This document shows, piece by piece, positions 1-7,842 of a DNA stretch of 64,000 nucleotides. How positions within the stretch are numbered: position 1 is the stretch's first letter; each line of letters starts with the position of its first letter. Below the pieces are notes generated by a model that worked only from the letters and a program-made list of their open reading frames with translations, had not been told where the DNA came from and searched no databases. The DNA comes from Pseudomonas sp. LBUM920 (GTDB lineage Bacteria; Pseudomonadota; Gammaproteobacteria; Pseudomonadales; Pseudomonadaceae). The translations under genes and the position numbers were made by a program. The stretch lies in assembly GCF_003852315.1 (NCBI RefSeq), contig NZ_CP027762.1:1903501-1967500 (forward strand), in the 5' to 3' direction.

Positions 1-1750
1 GTGGCAAGTCGGCCGCCCAGGTCAGGCTCAAGTCACGCTGCACCGCTCGGTCGCCGCTCGAGTCTTTGCTGACAATTTCCTGCACCGGTTCGCCATTGAT
101 GCTGATCAGCCGACCCGGCACCACGGGGTACAACGGCGCCGATTGCGCTTGCACATCCAGGAGTCGGGCGCTGAAGGCGTCTTTGTCGGCCGGCAGGATG
201 TTCAGGGCGAAATAGTTGGGCGCATCCTTGGGCAACTGGTTTTGCCAGGTGTCCAGCAACTCGCCACGCAGCAGGGCGATCAAGCCCATGGACAGCAGGA
301 TCAGACCAAACGCCAGCGACTGCCCGGCCGCCGCCAACGGATGACGCAGCAACTGCCCCAGGCCCAGACGCCAGGGCAGCGTGGCGCGGGCCAACAAGCG
401 CCGCAGGCTTTGCAGCAATAACAGCAACAGGCCGCCGAGGATCAGCGCAGCCACCACGCCGCCGCCCAGCAAGGCGAAGGTCAGCACCAGGTCGAGGCTG
501 AGGCGCCACATAATCAGGCCGAGCGCAAACAGCGCCGCACCATACACCATCCAGGTACTGGACGGGATCGGCAGCAGGTCACGGCGCAAAACCCGCAGCG
601 GTGGCACACGCCCCAGCGCCGCCAGGGGCGGCAAGGCGAAGCCGGCGAGGGCGACCAGCCCGGTGCCGATGCCCGCGACCGCCGGCAGCAGCCCGCCGGG
701 CGGCACGTCCGCCGGCAGCAAGTCGTGCAGGAAATAGAACAGACCAAACTGCGCCAGCCAGCCCAGCAGGGCGCCGGCTAGGCTTGCCGCCACGCCCAGC
801 ACGCTCAGTTGCAGGGTGAACAGCAACATCGCCTCGCGGCGCGACAGCCCAAGGCAGCGCAACAATGCACTGGCATCGAAGCGTCGGCTGGCGAAGCGAT
901 TGGCCGACAACGCCACCGCCACGCCAGCCAGCAAGACCGCGACCAGGCTGGCCATGTTCAGGTAGCGCTCGGCCTTGCCCAGCGCGCCGCCGATTTGCTG
1001 GTTGCCGTCTCGCGAATCCTGCAGGCGCTGGTTGGCGGCGAGGCCTGGCTTGACCAGGTCGCGATAGGTTTGCAGCGCCGTGCTGCCTTGAGGCGCGCGC
1101 CACAGTTCACGGTAACTCACGCGGCTGCCGGGCTGCACCACGCCGGTGGCATCGAGGTCGGCAAGGTTGATCATGACGCGGGGTGTAAGGCTGTAGAAGT
1201 TACCAGCGCGGTCTGGCTCGTAAGTCAGTATGCGCGTCAGCCGCAGGGTCTTCATGCCGACATCGATGCTGTCGCCGACTTTCAGGTCCAGCGCCGTCAG
1301 CAGCCTTGCTTCCACCCAGGCTTCACCGGGCTTGGGCCCGCCGCCTGGGGTTTCAGTGCCGAACGGTTCTGCCGCACTTTTGAGCTCGCCACGCAGCGGG
1401 TACTGCTCGTTGACCGCCTTGATGCTGGAAAGCTGAATGCCATTATCCGTGGCGATGACGCTGGAGAACTCAACGATGCGAGCATGATCCAGGCCCAGTT
1501 CGGTCCCGGATTTGATTTGCTCGGGACGGGCTGGCGAGCTGCCTTCGAGTACCAGGTCGGCGCCGAGGAACTCGGTGGCACGCAACAGCATGGCGCCATT
1601 GAGGCGTGCACCGAAGTAGCCGATGGCGGTGCTGGCCGCCACGGCCACCACCAGCGCAAAGAACAATACGCGCAACTCGCCGGCGCGGGCATCGCGCAGC
1701 AATTGACGCATGGCAAGGCTGAACAGGCGCAACAGCGGCAAACGTGCCAT
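1..1750 (-). CDS. ybbP: ABC exporter permease, YbbP family (3' end beyond window)
   Basis: About 583 codons are visible, from the ATG at 1750 to the window edge, so the C-terminus is missing. The protein begins MARLPLLRLFSLAMRQLLRD and has an FtsX-like layout: one N-terminal membrane helix, a long periplasmic region, then clustered hydrophobic helices around codons 260-480. The start overlaps the stop of the downstream-reading ATPase gene by one base (TGATG), so the two are coupled. The family forms the membrane half of an ABC system thought to act on lipids or lipoproteins; the substrate is unknown. The neighbouring tesA is conserved with ybbAP in many bacteria. Confidence 0.9.
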   Translation of the reverse strand, partial: MARLPLLRLFSLAMRQLLRDARAGELRVLFFALVVAVAASTAIGYFGARLNGAMLLRATEFLGADLVLEGSSPARPEQIKSGTELGLDHARIVEFSSVIATDNGIQLSSIKAVNEQYPLRGELKSAAEPFGTETPGGGPKPGEAWVEARLLTALDLKVGDSIDVGMKTLRLTRILTYEPDRAGNFYSLTPRVMINLADLDATGVVQPGSRVSYRELWRAPQGSTALQTYRDLVKPGLAANQRLQDSRDGNQQIGGALGKAERYLNMASLVAVLLAGVAVALSANRFASRRFDASALLRCLGLSRREAMLLFTLQLSVLGVAASLAGALLGWLAQFGLFYFLHDLLPADVPPGGLLPAVAGIGTGLVALAGFALPPLAALGRVPPLRVLRRDLLPIPSSTWMVYGAALFALGLIMWRLSLDLVLTFALLGGGVVAALILGGLLLLLLQSLRRLLARATLPWRLGLGQLLRHPLAAAGQSLAFGLILLSMGLIALLRGELLDTWQNQLPKDAPNYFALNILPADKDAFSARLLDVQAQSAPLYPVVPGRLISINGEPVQEIVSKDSSGDRAVQRDLSLTWAADLP

Positions 1751-2433
1751 CAAGGCTCCAGGGGCGCGACCATCAGGCCGGCTTCAAGGCGGATCAGGCG
1801 TCGGCAACGGTGGGCCAGGCGCTCGTCGTGGGTGACGAGTACCAGGGTCGTGCCGCTTTCTTTATTAAGCTCGAACAGCAGGTCGCTGATACGTTCGCCG
1901 GTGTGGCTGTCGAGGTTGCCGGTGGGTTCGTCGGCAAACAGCACATCCGGTTCGGCGGCGAAGGCTCGGGCGATGGCAACCCGTTGTTGCTCGCCACCGG
2001 AAAGCTGGCGCGGCGAGTGGGTCAGCCGTTGGCCCAATCCGACGCGCTCGAGCAGGTGTCTGGCGCGCTCGCGGGCGTCCTTGCGGCCGTCGAGTTCCAG
2101 CGGCAGCATGACGTTTTCCAGGGCATTGAGACTGTCGAGCAGCTGGAATGACTGGAACACGAAGCCGACGTGCTCGGCGCGGATGCGCGCGCGCTGGTCT
2201 TCATCCAGGGTGCTCAAGGCTTGGCCTGCCAGTGTGACTTCGCCACTGCTGGGCAGGTCGAGGCCGGCCAACAGGCCCAGGAGGGTGGATTTGCCGGAGC
2301 CGGAGCTGCCGACGATAGCCAGGCTATCGCCCTTGTTCAGTTCCAGGCTAAGTTCGTGCAGGATAGTCAGTTCACCTTCCGCGCTGGGAACCACTTTGCT
2401 AAGGTTCCGCGCGGTGAGAATGCTTGCGCCCAT
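1750..2433 (-). CDS. ybbA: ABC transporter ATP-binding protein, YbbA family
   Basis: This is a 227-aa ATPase subunit partnering the YbbP permease. Visible motifs are Walker A GSSGSGKST (residues 42-50), the signature LSGGEQQR (from 144) and Walker B VLFADEP (164-170). Length fits the LolD/MacB-type ATPases. The start at 2433 is the ATG of MGASILTARN; a longer open frame upstream runs through tesA on the other strand and is not credible. The tesA ATG on the opposite strand lies only 10 bp away, so each gene's promoter must sit inside the other's coding sequence or further off. Confidence 0.93.
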   Translation of the reverse strand: MGASILTARNLSKVVPSAEGELTILHELSLELNKGDSLAIVGSSGSGKSTLLGLLAGLDLPSSGEVTLAGQALSTLDEDQRARIRAEHVGFVFQSFQLLDSLNALENVMLPLELDGRKDARERARHLLERVGLGQRLTHSPRQLSGGEQQRVAIARAFAAEPDVLFADEPTGNLDSHTGERISDLLFELNKESGTTLVLVTHDERLAHRCRRLIRLEAGLMVAPLEP

Positions 2434-2443
2434 GGAGAATCCG

Positions 2444-3049
2444 ATGCGAATGTGGTTTTTGAGTGCTGGCCTGGCCTTGATGTGCATGGCCCAGAACGCA
2501 GCGGCGGGTACAGTCCTGATCGTTGGCGATAGTATCAGTGCCGGTTTCGGCCTGGATACCAGCAAAGGGTGGGTGGCCTTGCTGGAGCAGCGGCTCAAGC
2601 AGGAAGGTTTTGACGACAAAGTGGTCAATGCGTCCATCAGCGGCGACACCAGCGCAGGTGGTCTCGCGCGGCTGCCGGCGGCGCTTGCAGAGCATAAGCC
2701 GGACCTGGTGATCCTCGAGCTGGGCGGTAACGATGGCCTGCGCGGCCAGCCGCCAGCGCAATTGAAACAAAATCTTGCGTCGATGATTGACCAGTCCAAG
2801 GCCGGCGGCGCCAAGGTGCTGCTGCTGGGCATGCAGCTGCCGCCCAACTACGGTCCCAAATACACCACGGCGTTTGCCGAAGTGTATGGCGCCTTGGCCA
2901 AGGAAAAAAGTATCCCGCTGGTGCCGTTTTTCCTTGAAGGTGTGGGTGGTCATCCAGAGTTGATGCAGGCCGATCAGCTGCACCCGGCGGTCGGTGCCCA
3001 GGGCAAGTTGCTGGAAAATGTCTGGCCAACGCTAAAACCGCTGCTATGA
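2444..3049 (+). CDS. tesA: TesA-type periplasmic arylesterase / acyl-CoA thioesterase I
   Basis: This is a 201-aa SGNH/GDSL hydrolase. A signal peptide ends near residue 21 (MAQNAAAG). Catalytic blocks are visible: GDS with Ser30, the SGD block at 66-68, GGND with Asn96, and Asp177/His180 in DQLHP. The family hydrolyses acyl-CoA and aryl esters in the periplasm. The start at 2444 is preceded by GGAG with 6-nt spacing; an in-frame ATG at 2432 is possible but has no ribosome site. It is divergent from ybbAP, a pairing common in gammaproteobacteria. Confidence 0.93.
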   Translation: MRMWFLSAGLALMCMAQNAAAGTVLIVGDSISAGFGLDTSKGWVALLEQRLKQEGFDDKVVNASISGDTSAGGLARLPAALAEHKPDLVILELGGNDGLRGQPPAQLKQNLASMIDQSKAGGAKVLLLGMQLPPNYGPKYTTAFAEVYGALAKEKSIPLVPFFLEGVGGHPELMQADQLHPAVGAQGKLLENVWPTLKPLL

Positions 3050-3107
3050 CGCTTTTATACCGGCAGGCTTTCGGCTAAGGTGGCGCCCCCCCGATCTGGA
3101 GCCCCCG

Positions 3108-3401
3108 ATGTCGCGCCCTGCCTGGTCCCTGTTCAATTACCAACTGATCGAGCCTGACGAGCAGCTGGACCTGTTCGCCTGCCAGGAAGTTCGGGTGCAT
3201 CTGGTCGCACGTCAATTGGAGTTGGGCGGCTCGATCGATCGCACGCTTTGCGGGACTTTATTGCCCGCACAACCGCGTTGGTCCTCGGTCGACCGCTCGA
3301 TCTTTCAAGACCAGCGACTGTGCCCCCTGTGCCGAGCCATCCTCGAATCGCAGAAGCGTGGCACACCGCCGATCTGGCCGGAGCTGCGTTTCGAGCTGTA
3401 A
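3108..3401 (+). CDS. conserved hypothetical protein with CPLC motif
   Basis: This is a 97-aa soluble protein that I do not assign to a named family. It has no signal peptide or membrane segment. It carries Cys in TLCGTLL and a C-terminal CPLC pair, an arrangement that could bind a metal, but that is inference. It starts at ATG 3108 after GGAGCCCCCG. It sits between tesA and an L,D-transpeptidase gene, both on the same strand. Confidence 0.7.
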   Translation: MSRPAWSLFNYQLIEPDEQLDLFACQEVRVHLVARQLELGGSIDRTLCGTLLPAQPRWSSVDRSIFQDQRLCPLCRAILESQKRGTPPIWPELRFEL

Positions 3402-3496
3402 AGGCTTGCGCACGGTCGCAGGCCCTCTGCCTTACCCTCTGACACCCGTGTACAATCAGTTTTTTCCTACCCGTCGTTCTGCGAAGGATTTTCCGG

Positions 3497-4468
3497 ATGT
3501 TGTCGCGCCTTTCCGTCGTTTCCTGCTGCCTGTCCCTCGCTGCGCTCTGTGCAGTCGGCTCGGCATCAGCGCTGCAGTTGCCCTTGCCGCCGCCAGGTGA
3601 AGACATTGTCGGTCAGGTTCAGGTGATCAAGGCCAAGTACGAAGACACCTTTGCCGACCTGGGCACCACCTACGACCTGGGTTATTCGGAAATGGTCGCG
3701 GCCAACCCAGGCGTCGACGCCTGGTTGCCGGGGGCGGGCACGGAGATCGTGCTGCCGACGCGTTTCATCCTGCCGCCGGGTCCTCGTGAAGGCATTGTGA
3801 TCAACCTGGCGGAATACCGGCTTTACTATTACCCCAAGGGCCAGAATGTGGTTTACACGTTCCCCTTGGGCATCGGCCGTGAAGGCTGGGGGTCGCCGGT
3901 CGCGCACACCACCATCACCGGTAAGATCCCCAACCCGACCTGGACGCCGCCCGCGTCGATCAAGGCCGAGCACGCTGCCAATGGTGACCCGCTGCCTAAC
4001 GTGGTGCCTGCCGGTCCGGACAACCCACTGGGCCCGTTCAAGTTCACCTTGGGCACGCCGGGTTACTTGATTCACGGTTCCAACATGAAATTTGGTATCG
4101 GCACGCGTACAAGCCACGGCTGCTTCCGCATGTTCAACAACAATGTGCTGGAAATGGCCGACATGGTGCCGGTCGGCACATCGGTGCGCATCATCAATGA
4201 TGCCTACAAGTTCGGCAGCAGCGGCGGCAAGGTCTACCTTGAGGCGCATACACCGCTGAACGATGACGGCACGCCGTCCGTGGTCGACAAGCACACGGCG
4301 GTCATCAATGCCCTGCTTAAGCGCGAAGACCTGGCCAATAACCTGCGGGTGAACTGGGATCAGGTGCGCGATGTAGTGGCGGCCGAAGACGGTCTGCCAA
4401 CGGAGATTGGTGTACCGGGCGCCAATGCGCCAGTGGCGTCCAGTACGCCGGTCGATCTGCAGCAGTAA
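3497..4468 (+). CDS. L,D-transpeptidase (YkuD domain) with LysM-like segment
   Basis: This 323-aa exported protein has a signal peptide ending near residue 25 (GSASA). A LysM-like segment follows at about 38-87 (ending IVLPTRF), then a YkuD catalytic domain at about 98-235. The active-site block SHGCFRM gives His207, Cys209 and Arg211. Enzymes of this family (ErfK/YbiS/YcfS) cross-link peptidoglycan or attach Braun-type lipoprotein to it. The convergent neighbour oprI encodes a peptidoglycan-associated lipoprotein, a suggestive but unproven partner. A terminator follows directly. Confidence 0.92.
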   Translation: MLSRLSVVSCCLSLAALCAVGSASALQLPLPPPGEDIVGQVQVIKAKYEDTFADLGTTYDLGYSEMVAANPGVDAWLPGAGTEIVLPTRFILPPGPREGIVINLAEYRLYYYPKGQNVVYTFPLGIGREGWGSPVAHTTITGKIPNPTWTPPASIKAEHAANGDPLPNVVPAGPDNPLGPFKFTLGTPGYLIHGSNMKFGIGTRTSHGCFRMFNNNVLEMADMVPVGTSVRIINDAYKFGSSGGKVYLEAHTPLNDDGTPSVVDKHTAVINALLKREDLANNLRVNWDQVRDVVAAEDGLPTEIGVPGANAPVASSTPVDLQQ

Positions 4469-4484
4469 GCCTGCTCGACCCCAG

Positions 4485-4520
4485 GCCCGCCTCAGCCTTG
4501 CGCTGCGGCGGGCTTTTTAT
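4485..4520 (+). terminator. rho-independent terminator after the L,D-transpeptidase gene
   Basis: GCCCGCC pairs with GGCGGGC across a short loop containing CAGCCTTGCGCT, followed by TTTTTATT. It lies 17 bp after the L,D-transpeptidase stop. Confidence 0.85.
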
Positions 4521-4548
4521 TGCGCGGGCTTCAGGGCCGAATCCCAGG

Positions 4549-4585
4549 CAATAAAAAGCCGACCCAAGAATGGATCGGCTTGATA
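4549..4585 (-). terminator. rho-independent terminator of oprI
   Basis: On the minus strand AAGCCGATCC pairs with GGGTCGGCTT around ATTCTT, followed by TTTATTG. It lies just after the oprI stop, back-to-back with the terminator of the convergent gene. Confidence 0.85.
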
Positions 4586-4602
4586 ACAACCCCGAAGGAT
4601 TA

Positions 4603-4854
4603 TTACTTGCGGCTTGCTTTTTCAAGCATGCGCAGAGCGCGCTCGTTAGCTTCGTCAGCAGTCTGTTGTGCTTTTTGAGCAGCAGCCAGAGCTTCATCAG
4701 CTTTACGGTAGGCTTCGTCTGCACGAGCCTGGGAGCGAGCTGCTGCGTCTTCAGTTGCAGTCAGACGAGCTTCGGTTTCTTTGGAGACGCTGCTGCAACC
4801 GGTAGCCAGAACTGCGGCCAGAGCCAGAGCAGAGAATTTCAGAACGTTGTTCAT
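4603..4854 (-). CDS. oprI: major outer-membrane lipoprotein OprI
   Basis: This is an 83-aa Lpp-like lipoprotein. A signal peptide leads to the lipobox LATGC with acylated Cys20. The rest is an Ala/Glu/Lys-rich coiled coil (repeats of ADEA/AAQKAQQTADEA) ending in the basic tail KASRK. It is anchored in the outer membrane and associates with peptidoglycan. The start at 4854 has a strong AAGGGGAA ribosome site; an in-frame ATG at 4869 lies within that site's upstream sequence and is unlikely. It is among the most abundant proteins of Pseudomonas. Confidence 0.96.
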   Translation of the reverse strand: MNNVLKFSALALAAVLATGCSSVSKETEARLTATEDAAARSQARADEAYRKADEALAAAQKAQQTADEANERALRMLEKASRK

Positions 4855-5466
4855 CGTGTTCCCCTTCAAGGACTTTCTATTAAATGGCTACTTTCTCAGA
4901 GTGAGCGGATAGCCGGCGTACATACTACTCATTACTTGTAGTAAGTAAACTGACGTAGCGCAAGAAGCAAAAAAAATTCTTGCGCCGAATCTGTTTTGGC
5001 TAATCTTTGGGAGGATTGTATAAAAAGCCTCCAGATTTTTTCATTTCCCTGGGAACTCGATCCAGGCTGAGAGGTCCGGCCCGCATGTGCCGGGTCCGGT
5101 AAACAGGCAAAGATTTATATATCGACGTTGACACTTTTTTTCAGTTGGCCGTTACCGACTCGTGCATCTTTTGCGTATGTAGAGGTGACTTTAAGAGCGG
5201 CAGTTCGTCTCAAGATTCAACTGCCGGCAATGTTCAGGCTATCGATCACTCATTGATCGAGGCCCTTTCTGTAACCGCCAGCGGCAAGGGATGACGAGTG
5301 CGCCTTGAGCTATTGCAGCATTGGTGACTACTATTCCCTACGTGCTGGTTGTGAGCGCTATAGGTTTTCTCGTTGTCGAAACCGGCACGGGGTGGCGTAG
5401 ATGTTCCTTCGCCGGAAAAACATCGGTAAGGTAGGGGTCAAAATCCAAGACCCGCGAGGAGTAGTG
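4855..5466. other. 612-bp intergenic region with several hairpins
   Basis: No credible coding frame is seen. On the oprI side there is a perfect 9-bp inverted repeat GCGCAAGAA/TTCTTGCGC (4958-4985) and a GGAGG/CCTCC pair (5010-5032). Further right are a CCGGCCCG/CGGGTCCGG hairpin near 5077-5100, a TTGACA box (5128-5133), CGGCAGTT/AACTGCCG (5198-5226) and TCGATC/GATCGA (5242-5260). The region carries the oprI leader and promoter; the right half could encode a small RNA, but I cannot show that. Confidence 0.5.
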
Positions 5467-5748
5467 ATGAGCGAGGCGTTGTCCATCCACCATGACCAGG
5501 CAGGTCATCAGTTCGAGACCAATGTGGACGGTCATCGTGCCTATCTGACCTATATGGACCTCGGTAAACAGACCTTGGATATCTATCGCACCTTCGTGCC
5601 CAACGCGTTGCGGGGCCGTGGCATTGCTGCGGCGTTGACCGAAGAAGCGTTGAAGTTCGCCGAAGAGGCCGGCTACACGGTGATCCCCTCGTGCTCTTAT
5701 GTAGAGCGCTACATGGAGCGCCACCAGCGCCATGCCGCGAAGCTGTAA
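5467..5748 (+). CDS. small GNAT-family N-acetyltransferase (YjdJ-like)
   Basis: This 93-aa protein matches the short GNAT family in size. The acetyl-CoA-binding stretch is NALRGRGIAAALTEEAL (about residues 42-58), followed by the CSYVERYMERH end typical of these proteins. The start at ATG 5467 follows GAGGAG with 5-nt spacing; the frame is open upstream to 5401 but without a ribosome site. The substrate is unknown. It is monocistronic, ending at a strong hairpin. Confidence 0.85.
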   Translation: MSEALSIHHDQAGHQFETNVDGHRAYLTYMDLGKQTLDIYRTFVPNALRGRGIAAALTEEALKFAEEAGYTVIPSCSYVERYMERHQRHAAKL

Positions 5749-5766
5749 CTGAGCGACCGCACCACG

Positions 5767-5796
5767 AAAAACGCCGGGCTAAGCCCGGCGTTTTTG
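5767..5796. terminator. bidirectional terminator between GNAT gene and aroF-like gene
   Basis: The perfect stem ACGCCGGGCT/AGCCCGGCGT at 5771-5790 is flanked by AAAA on the left and TTTTT on the right, so it can serve both converging genes. Confidence 0.88.
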
Positions 5797-5814
5797 TGTG
5801 CGCAATTCAGCGTT

Positions 5815-6891
5815 TCAAGTGCGTTTGCGTTTCGGCAATACGTCCTTGAGCTTGGCGTGCATGCTGCGCAGGGTGGTTTCGGTGGCGGACCAGTCGATGC
5901 AGGCATCGGTGATCGACACGCCGTACTGCAAGTCGGCCAGGTCTTTTGGAATGGCCTGGCAACCCCAGTTCAGATGGCTCTCGACCATCAGGCCGATAAT
6001 CGACTGGTTGCCTTCGAGGATCTGGTTGGCGACGTTTTCCATTACCAGCGGCTGCAGGGCCGGGTCCTTGTTGGAGTTGGCGTGGCTGCAGTCGACCATG
6101 ATGTTCGGCTTGATCTTGGCCTTGTTCAGCGCCTGCTCGCACAGCGCAACGCTGACCGAATCATAGTTGGGCTTGCCGTTGCCGCCGCGCAGGACCACGT
6201 GCCCGTAGGCATTGCCCTTGGTGGTGACGATGGACACGCCACCTTCCTGGTTGATCCCCAGGAAGCGGTGCGGGCTGGACACCGATTGCAGCGCATTGAT
6301 CGCGACGGTCAGGCCGCCATCGGTGCCGTTTTTGAAACCGACGGCCGAAGACAGCCCGGACGCCATTTCGCGGTGAGTCTGGGATTCGGTGGTGCGCGCG
6401 CCGATGGCCGACCAGCTGATCAGGTCCTGCAGGTACTGCGGGGAGATCGGGTCGAGGGCTTCGGTGGCGGTGGGCAGGCCCATTTCAGCCAGGTCCAGCA
6501 GCAATTGACGACCAATGTGCAAGCCGTCCTGAATCTTGAACGAGTCATCCAGGTACGGGTCGTTGATCAAACCTTTCCAGCCGACGGTAGTGCGCGGTTT
6601 TTCGAAGTAGACGCGCATCACCAGGTACAAGGTGTCGGACACTTCAGCCGCCAGCACTTTGAGGCGCTCGGCGTATTCGTGGGCAGCCTTGAGGTCGTGG
6701 ATCGAGCAAGGGCCGATCACCACAAAGAGGCGGTGGTCGGTGCCGTCGAGAATGTCACGGATGACTTCGCGGCCCTTGGTGACGGTCTGCAGGGCAGCGT
6801 CGCTCAGAGGGATTTCGCGCTTGAGCTGATCGGGCGTGATCAGGGTCTCGTTGGATTCGACGTTAAGGTCGTTGATCGGTAAATCAGCCAT
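5815..6891 (-). CDS. 3-deoxy-7-phosphoheptulonate synthase, class I
   Basis: This is a 358-aa class I (AroF/G/H type) DAHP synthase, which condenses phosphoenolpyruvate and erythrose 4-phosphate in the first step of the shikimate pathway. Visible family blocks are GPCSIHD, KPRTTVGWKGL, the GARTTESQ block, and DCSHANSNKDP near the C-terminus with metal-binding residues. The start is ATG 6891 (MADLPINDLN); a longer frame to 7014 has no support. The feedback class (Phe, Tyr or Trp) cannot be fixed by eye, so no paralogue symbol is given. A class II enzyme for the same reaction lies at 20846. Confidence 0.93.
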   Translation of the reverse strand: MADLPINDLNVESNETLITPDQLKREIPLSDAALQTVTKGREVIRDILDGTDHRLFVVIGPCSIHDLKAAHEYAERLKVLAAEVSDTLYLVMRVYFEKPRTTVGWKGLINDPYLDDSFKIQDGLHIGRQLLLDLAEMGLPTATEALDPISPQYLQDLISWSAIGARTTESQTHREMASGLSSAVGFKNGTDGGLTVAINALQSVSSPHRFLGINQEGGVSIVTTKGNAYGHVVLRGGNGKPNYDSVSVALCEQALNKAKIKPNIMVDCSHANSNKDPALQPLVMENVANQILEGNQSIIGLMVESHLNWGCQAIPKDLADLQYGVSITDACIDWSATETTLRSMHAKLKDVLPKRKRT

Positions 6892-7022
6892 CGTGTTACT
6901 CGTCAGGGTCACGGGTGCCGGCCGCCAGCCATCCCCGTGCGGCGGAGCACAGCATGATTTGAATGCAGGGGGGAGGAACCTTAGCGCGTAACACGGGCCC
7001 GCGACAATGGGCAAAACCGGCT

Positions 7023-7457
7023 TTAATCCAGCGCCAGCGCCACAAAAGTCTCGCGGGAGAACTCACCGGCATGACGCGAGACCCACTCGCGAGCCATGGC
7101 TTCGAGTTGCGCAGGTGTCGGCTCGGCGTCTTCATGCAAGCGGCAGTAGCGTTCGATCTGGCACACTTGCTCGCCCATTCGCGCACCGAACAATGCGTGC
7201 TCATCGGTAAAAGAGATGCCGATGCGATAGCCTTTTTCGAGCTTGCGGCACCAGGCTACATAGCCCGGATAACGGGCGCTGGCGCCCAGGGAAGGGATGC
7301 GCAGATCAACCGCCGTGCCCTGGCGCCAGGCACGCGGGCAATTGCAGGCGACGCCGCCCAGGCCGATAGTGTGCAGGCGTTGGCGGGGAATGGCGGGAGC
7401 GGGGCGTTGGATTAACTCGACGGCGACATCATCAGGGTGAGGTAAAAAACGACCCAT
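7023..7457 (-). CDS. PilZ-domain-like protein
   Basis: This soluble protein has 144 aa from ATG 7457, or 146 aa from GTG 7463. It matches the Pseudomonas PilZ-type layout: a basic patch PRQRLH followed by TIGLGGVAC where canonical PilZ has (D/N)xSxxG, then a beta-rich core GYRIGISFTDE. The c-di-GMP-binding residues look degenerate (D and S replaced by T and G), so ligand binding is doubtful. Its start overlaps the possible start of the divergent thioredoxin-like gene, so at least one start may lie further in. Confidence 0.7.
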   Translation of the reverse strand: MGRFLPHPDDVAVELIQRPAPAIPRQRLHTIGLGGVACNCPRAWRQGTAVDLRIPSLGASARYPGYVAWCRKLEKGYRIGISFTDEHALFGARMGEQVCQIERYCRLHEDAEPTPAQLEAMAREWVSRHAGEFSRETFVALALD

Positions 7458-7506
7458 GTACACGGACTCCGAGCACCGTCCAGTTGACGGCGGTGGCAGC
7501 AGTATA

Positions 7507-7842
7507 GTGAAGGAACTGGAATTGACCGACCTGGATATTGACCAGCAACTGCTGGTATTGCCAGGTATTTCGCTGGTGGTATTTACCAGTGTCGGTTGTT
7601 CCAGTTGCCGCTGGGCACGTCAGCAGCTGCCGGGCTGGCGTTTGCCGGTCGACCGCGTGTGCTGGGTGGATGCCGGGCACAACGGCGGTGCGGTCGAGCG
7701 CTATCAGATCTTTCATTTACCCGCCTTGTTCCTCGTGTGCGAGGGTCAATTCCTTGGGCAGTTACACACCCGTCTTGCACTTGCCGACCTTACCGAGGCA
7801 GTGAATCAAGCACTCACCCGCACACCAGAGGATTTGCCATGA
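7507..7842 (+). CDS. thioredoxin-fold protein with CSSC motif
   Basis: The protein is 111 aa from GTG 7507; an upstream ATG at 7456 would give 128 aa but would overlap the divergent PilZ-like gene. The redox motif lies in SVGCSSCRWARQQLP and the cis-Pro-containing strand is IFHLPALFLVCEG. It has no signal peptide, so it is likely cytoplasmic. Its TGA overlaps the ATG of the next gene (ATGA), giving translational coupling with a ketopantoate reductase family enzyme. The redox partner is unknown. Confidence 0.72.
   Translation: MKELELTDLDIDQQLLVLPGISLVVFTSVGCSSCRWARQQLPGWRLPVDRVCWVDAGHNGGAVERYQIFHLPALFLVCEGQFLGQLHTRLALADLTEAVNQALTRTPEDLP

Noticed and set aside
809..2443. Long N-terminal extension of tesA
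   Set aside because: The open frame continues upstream through ybbP and ybbA on the other strand, but tesA has a signal peptide and ribosome site at 2444.
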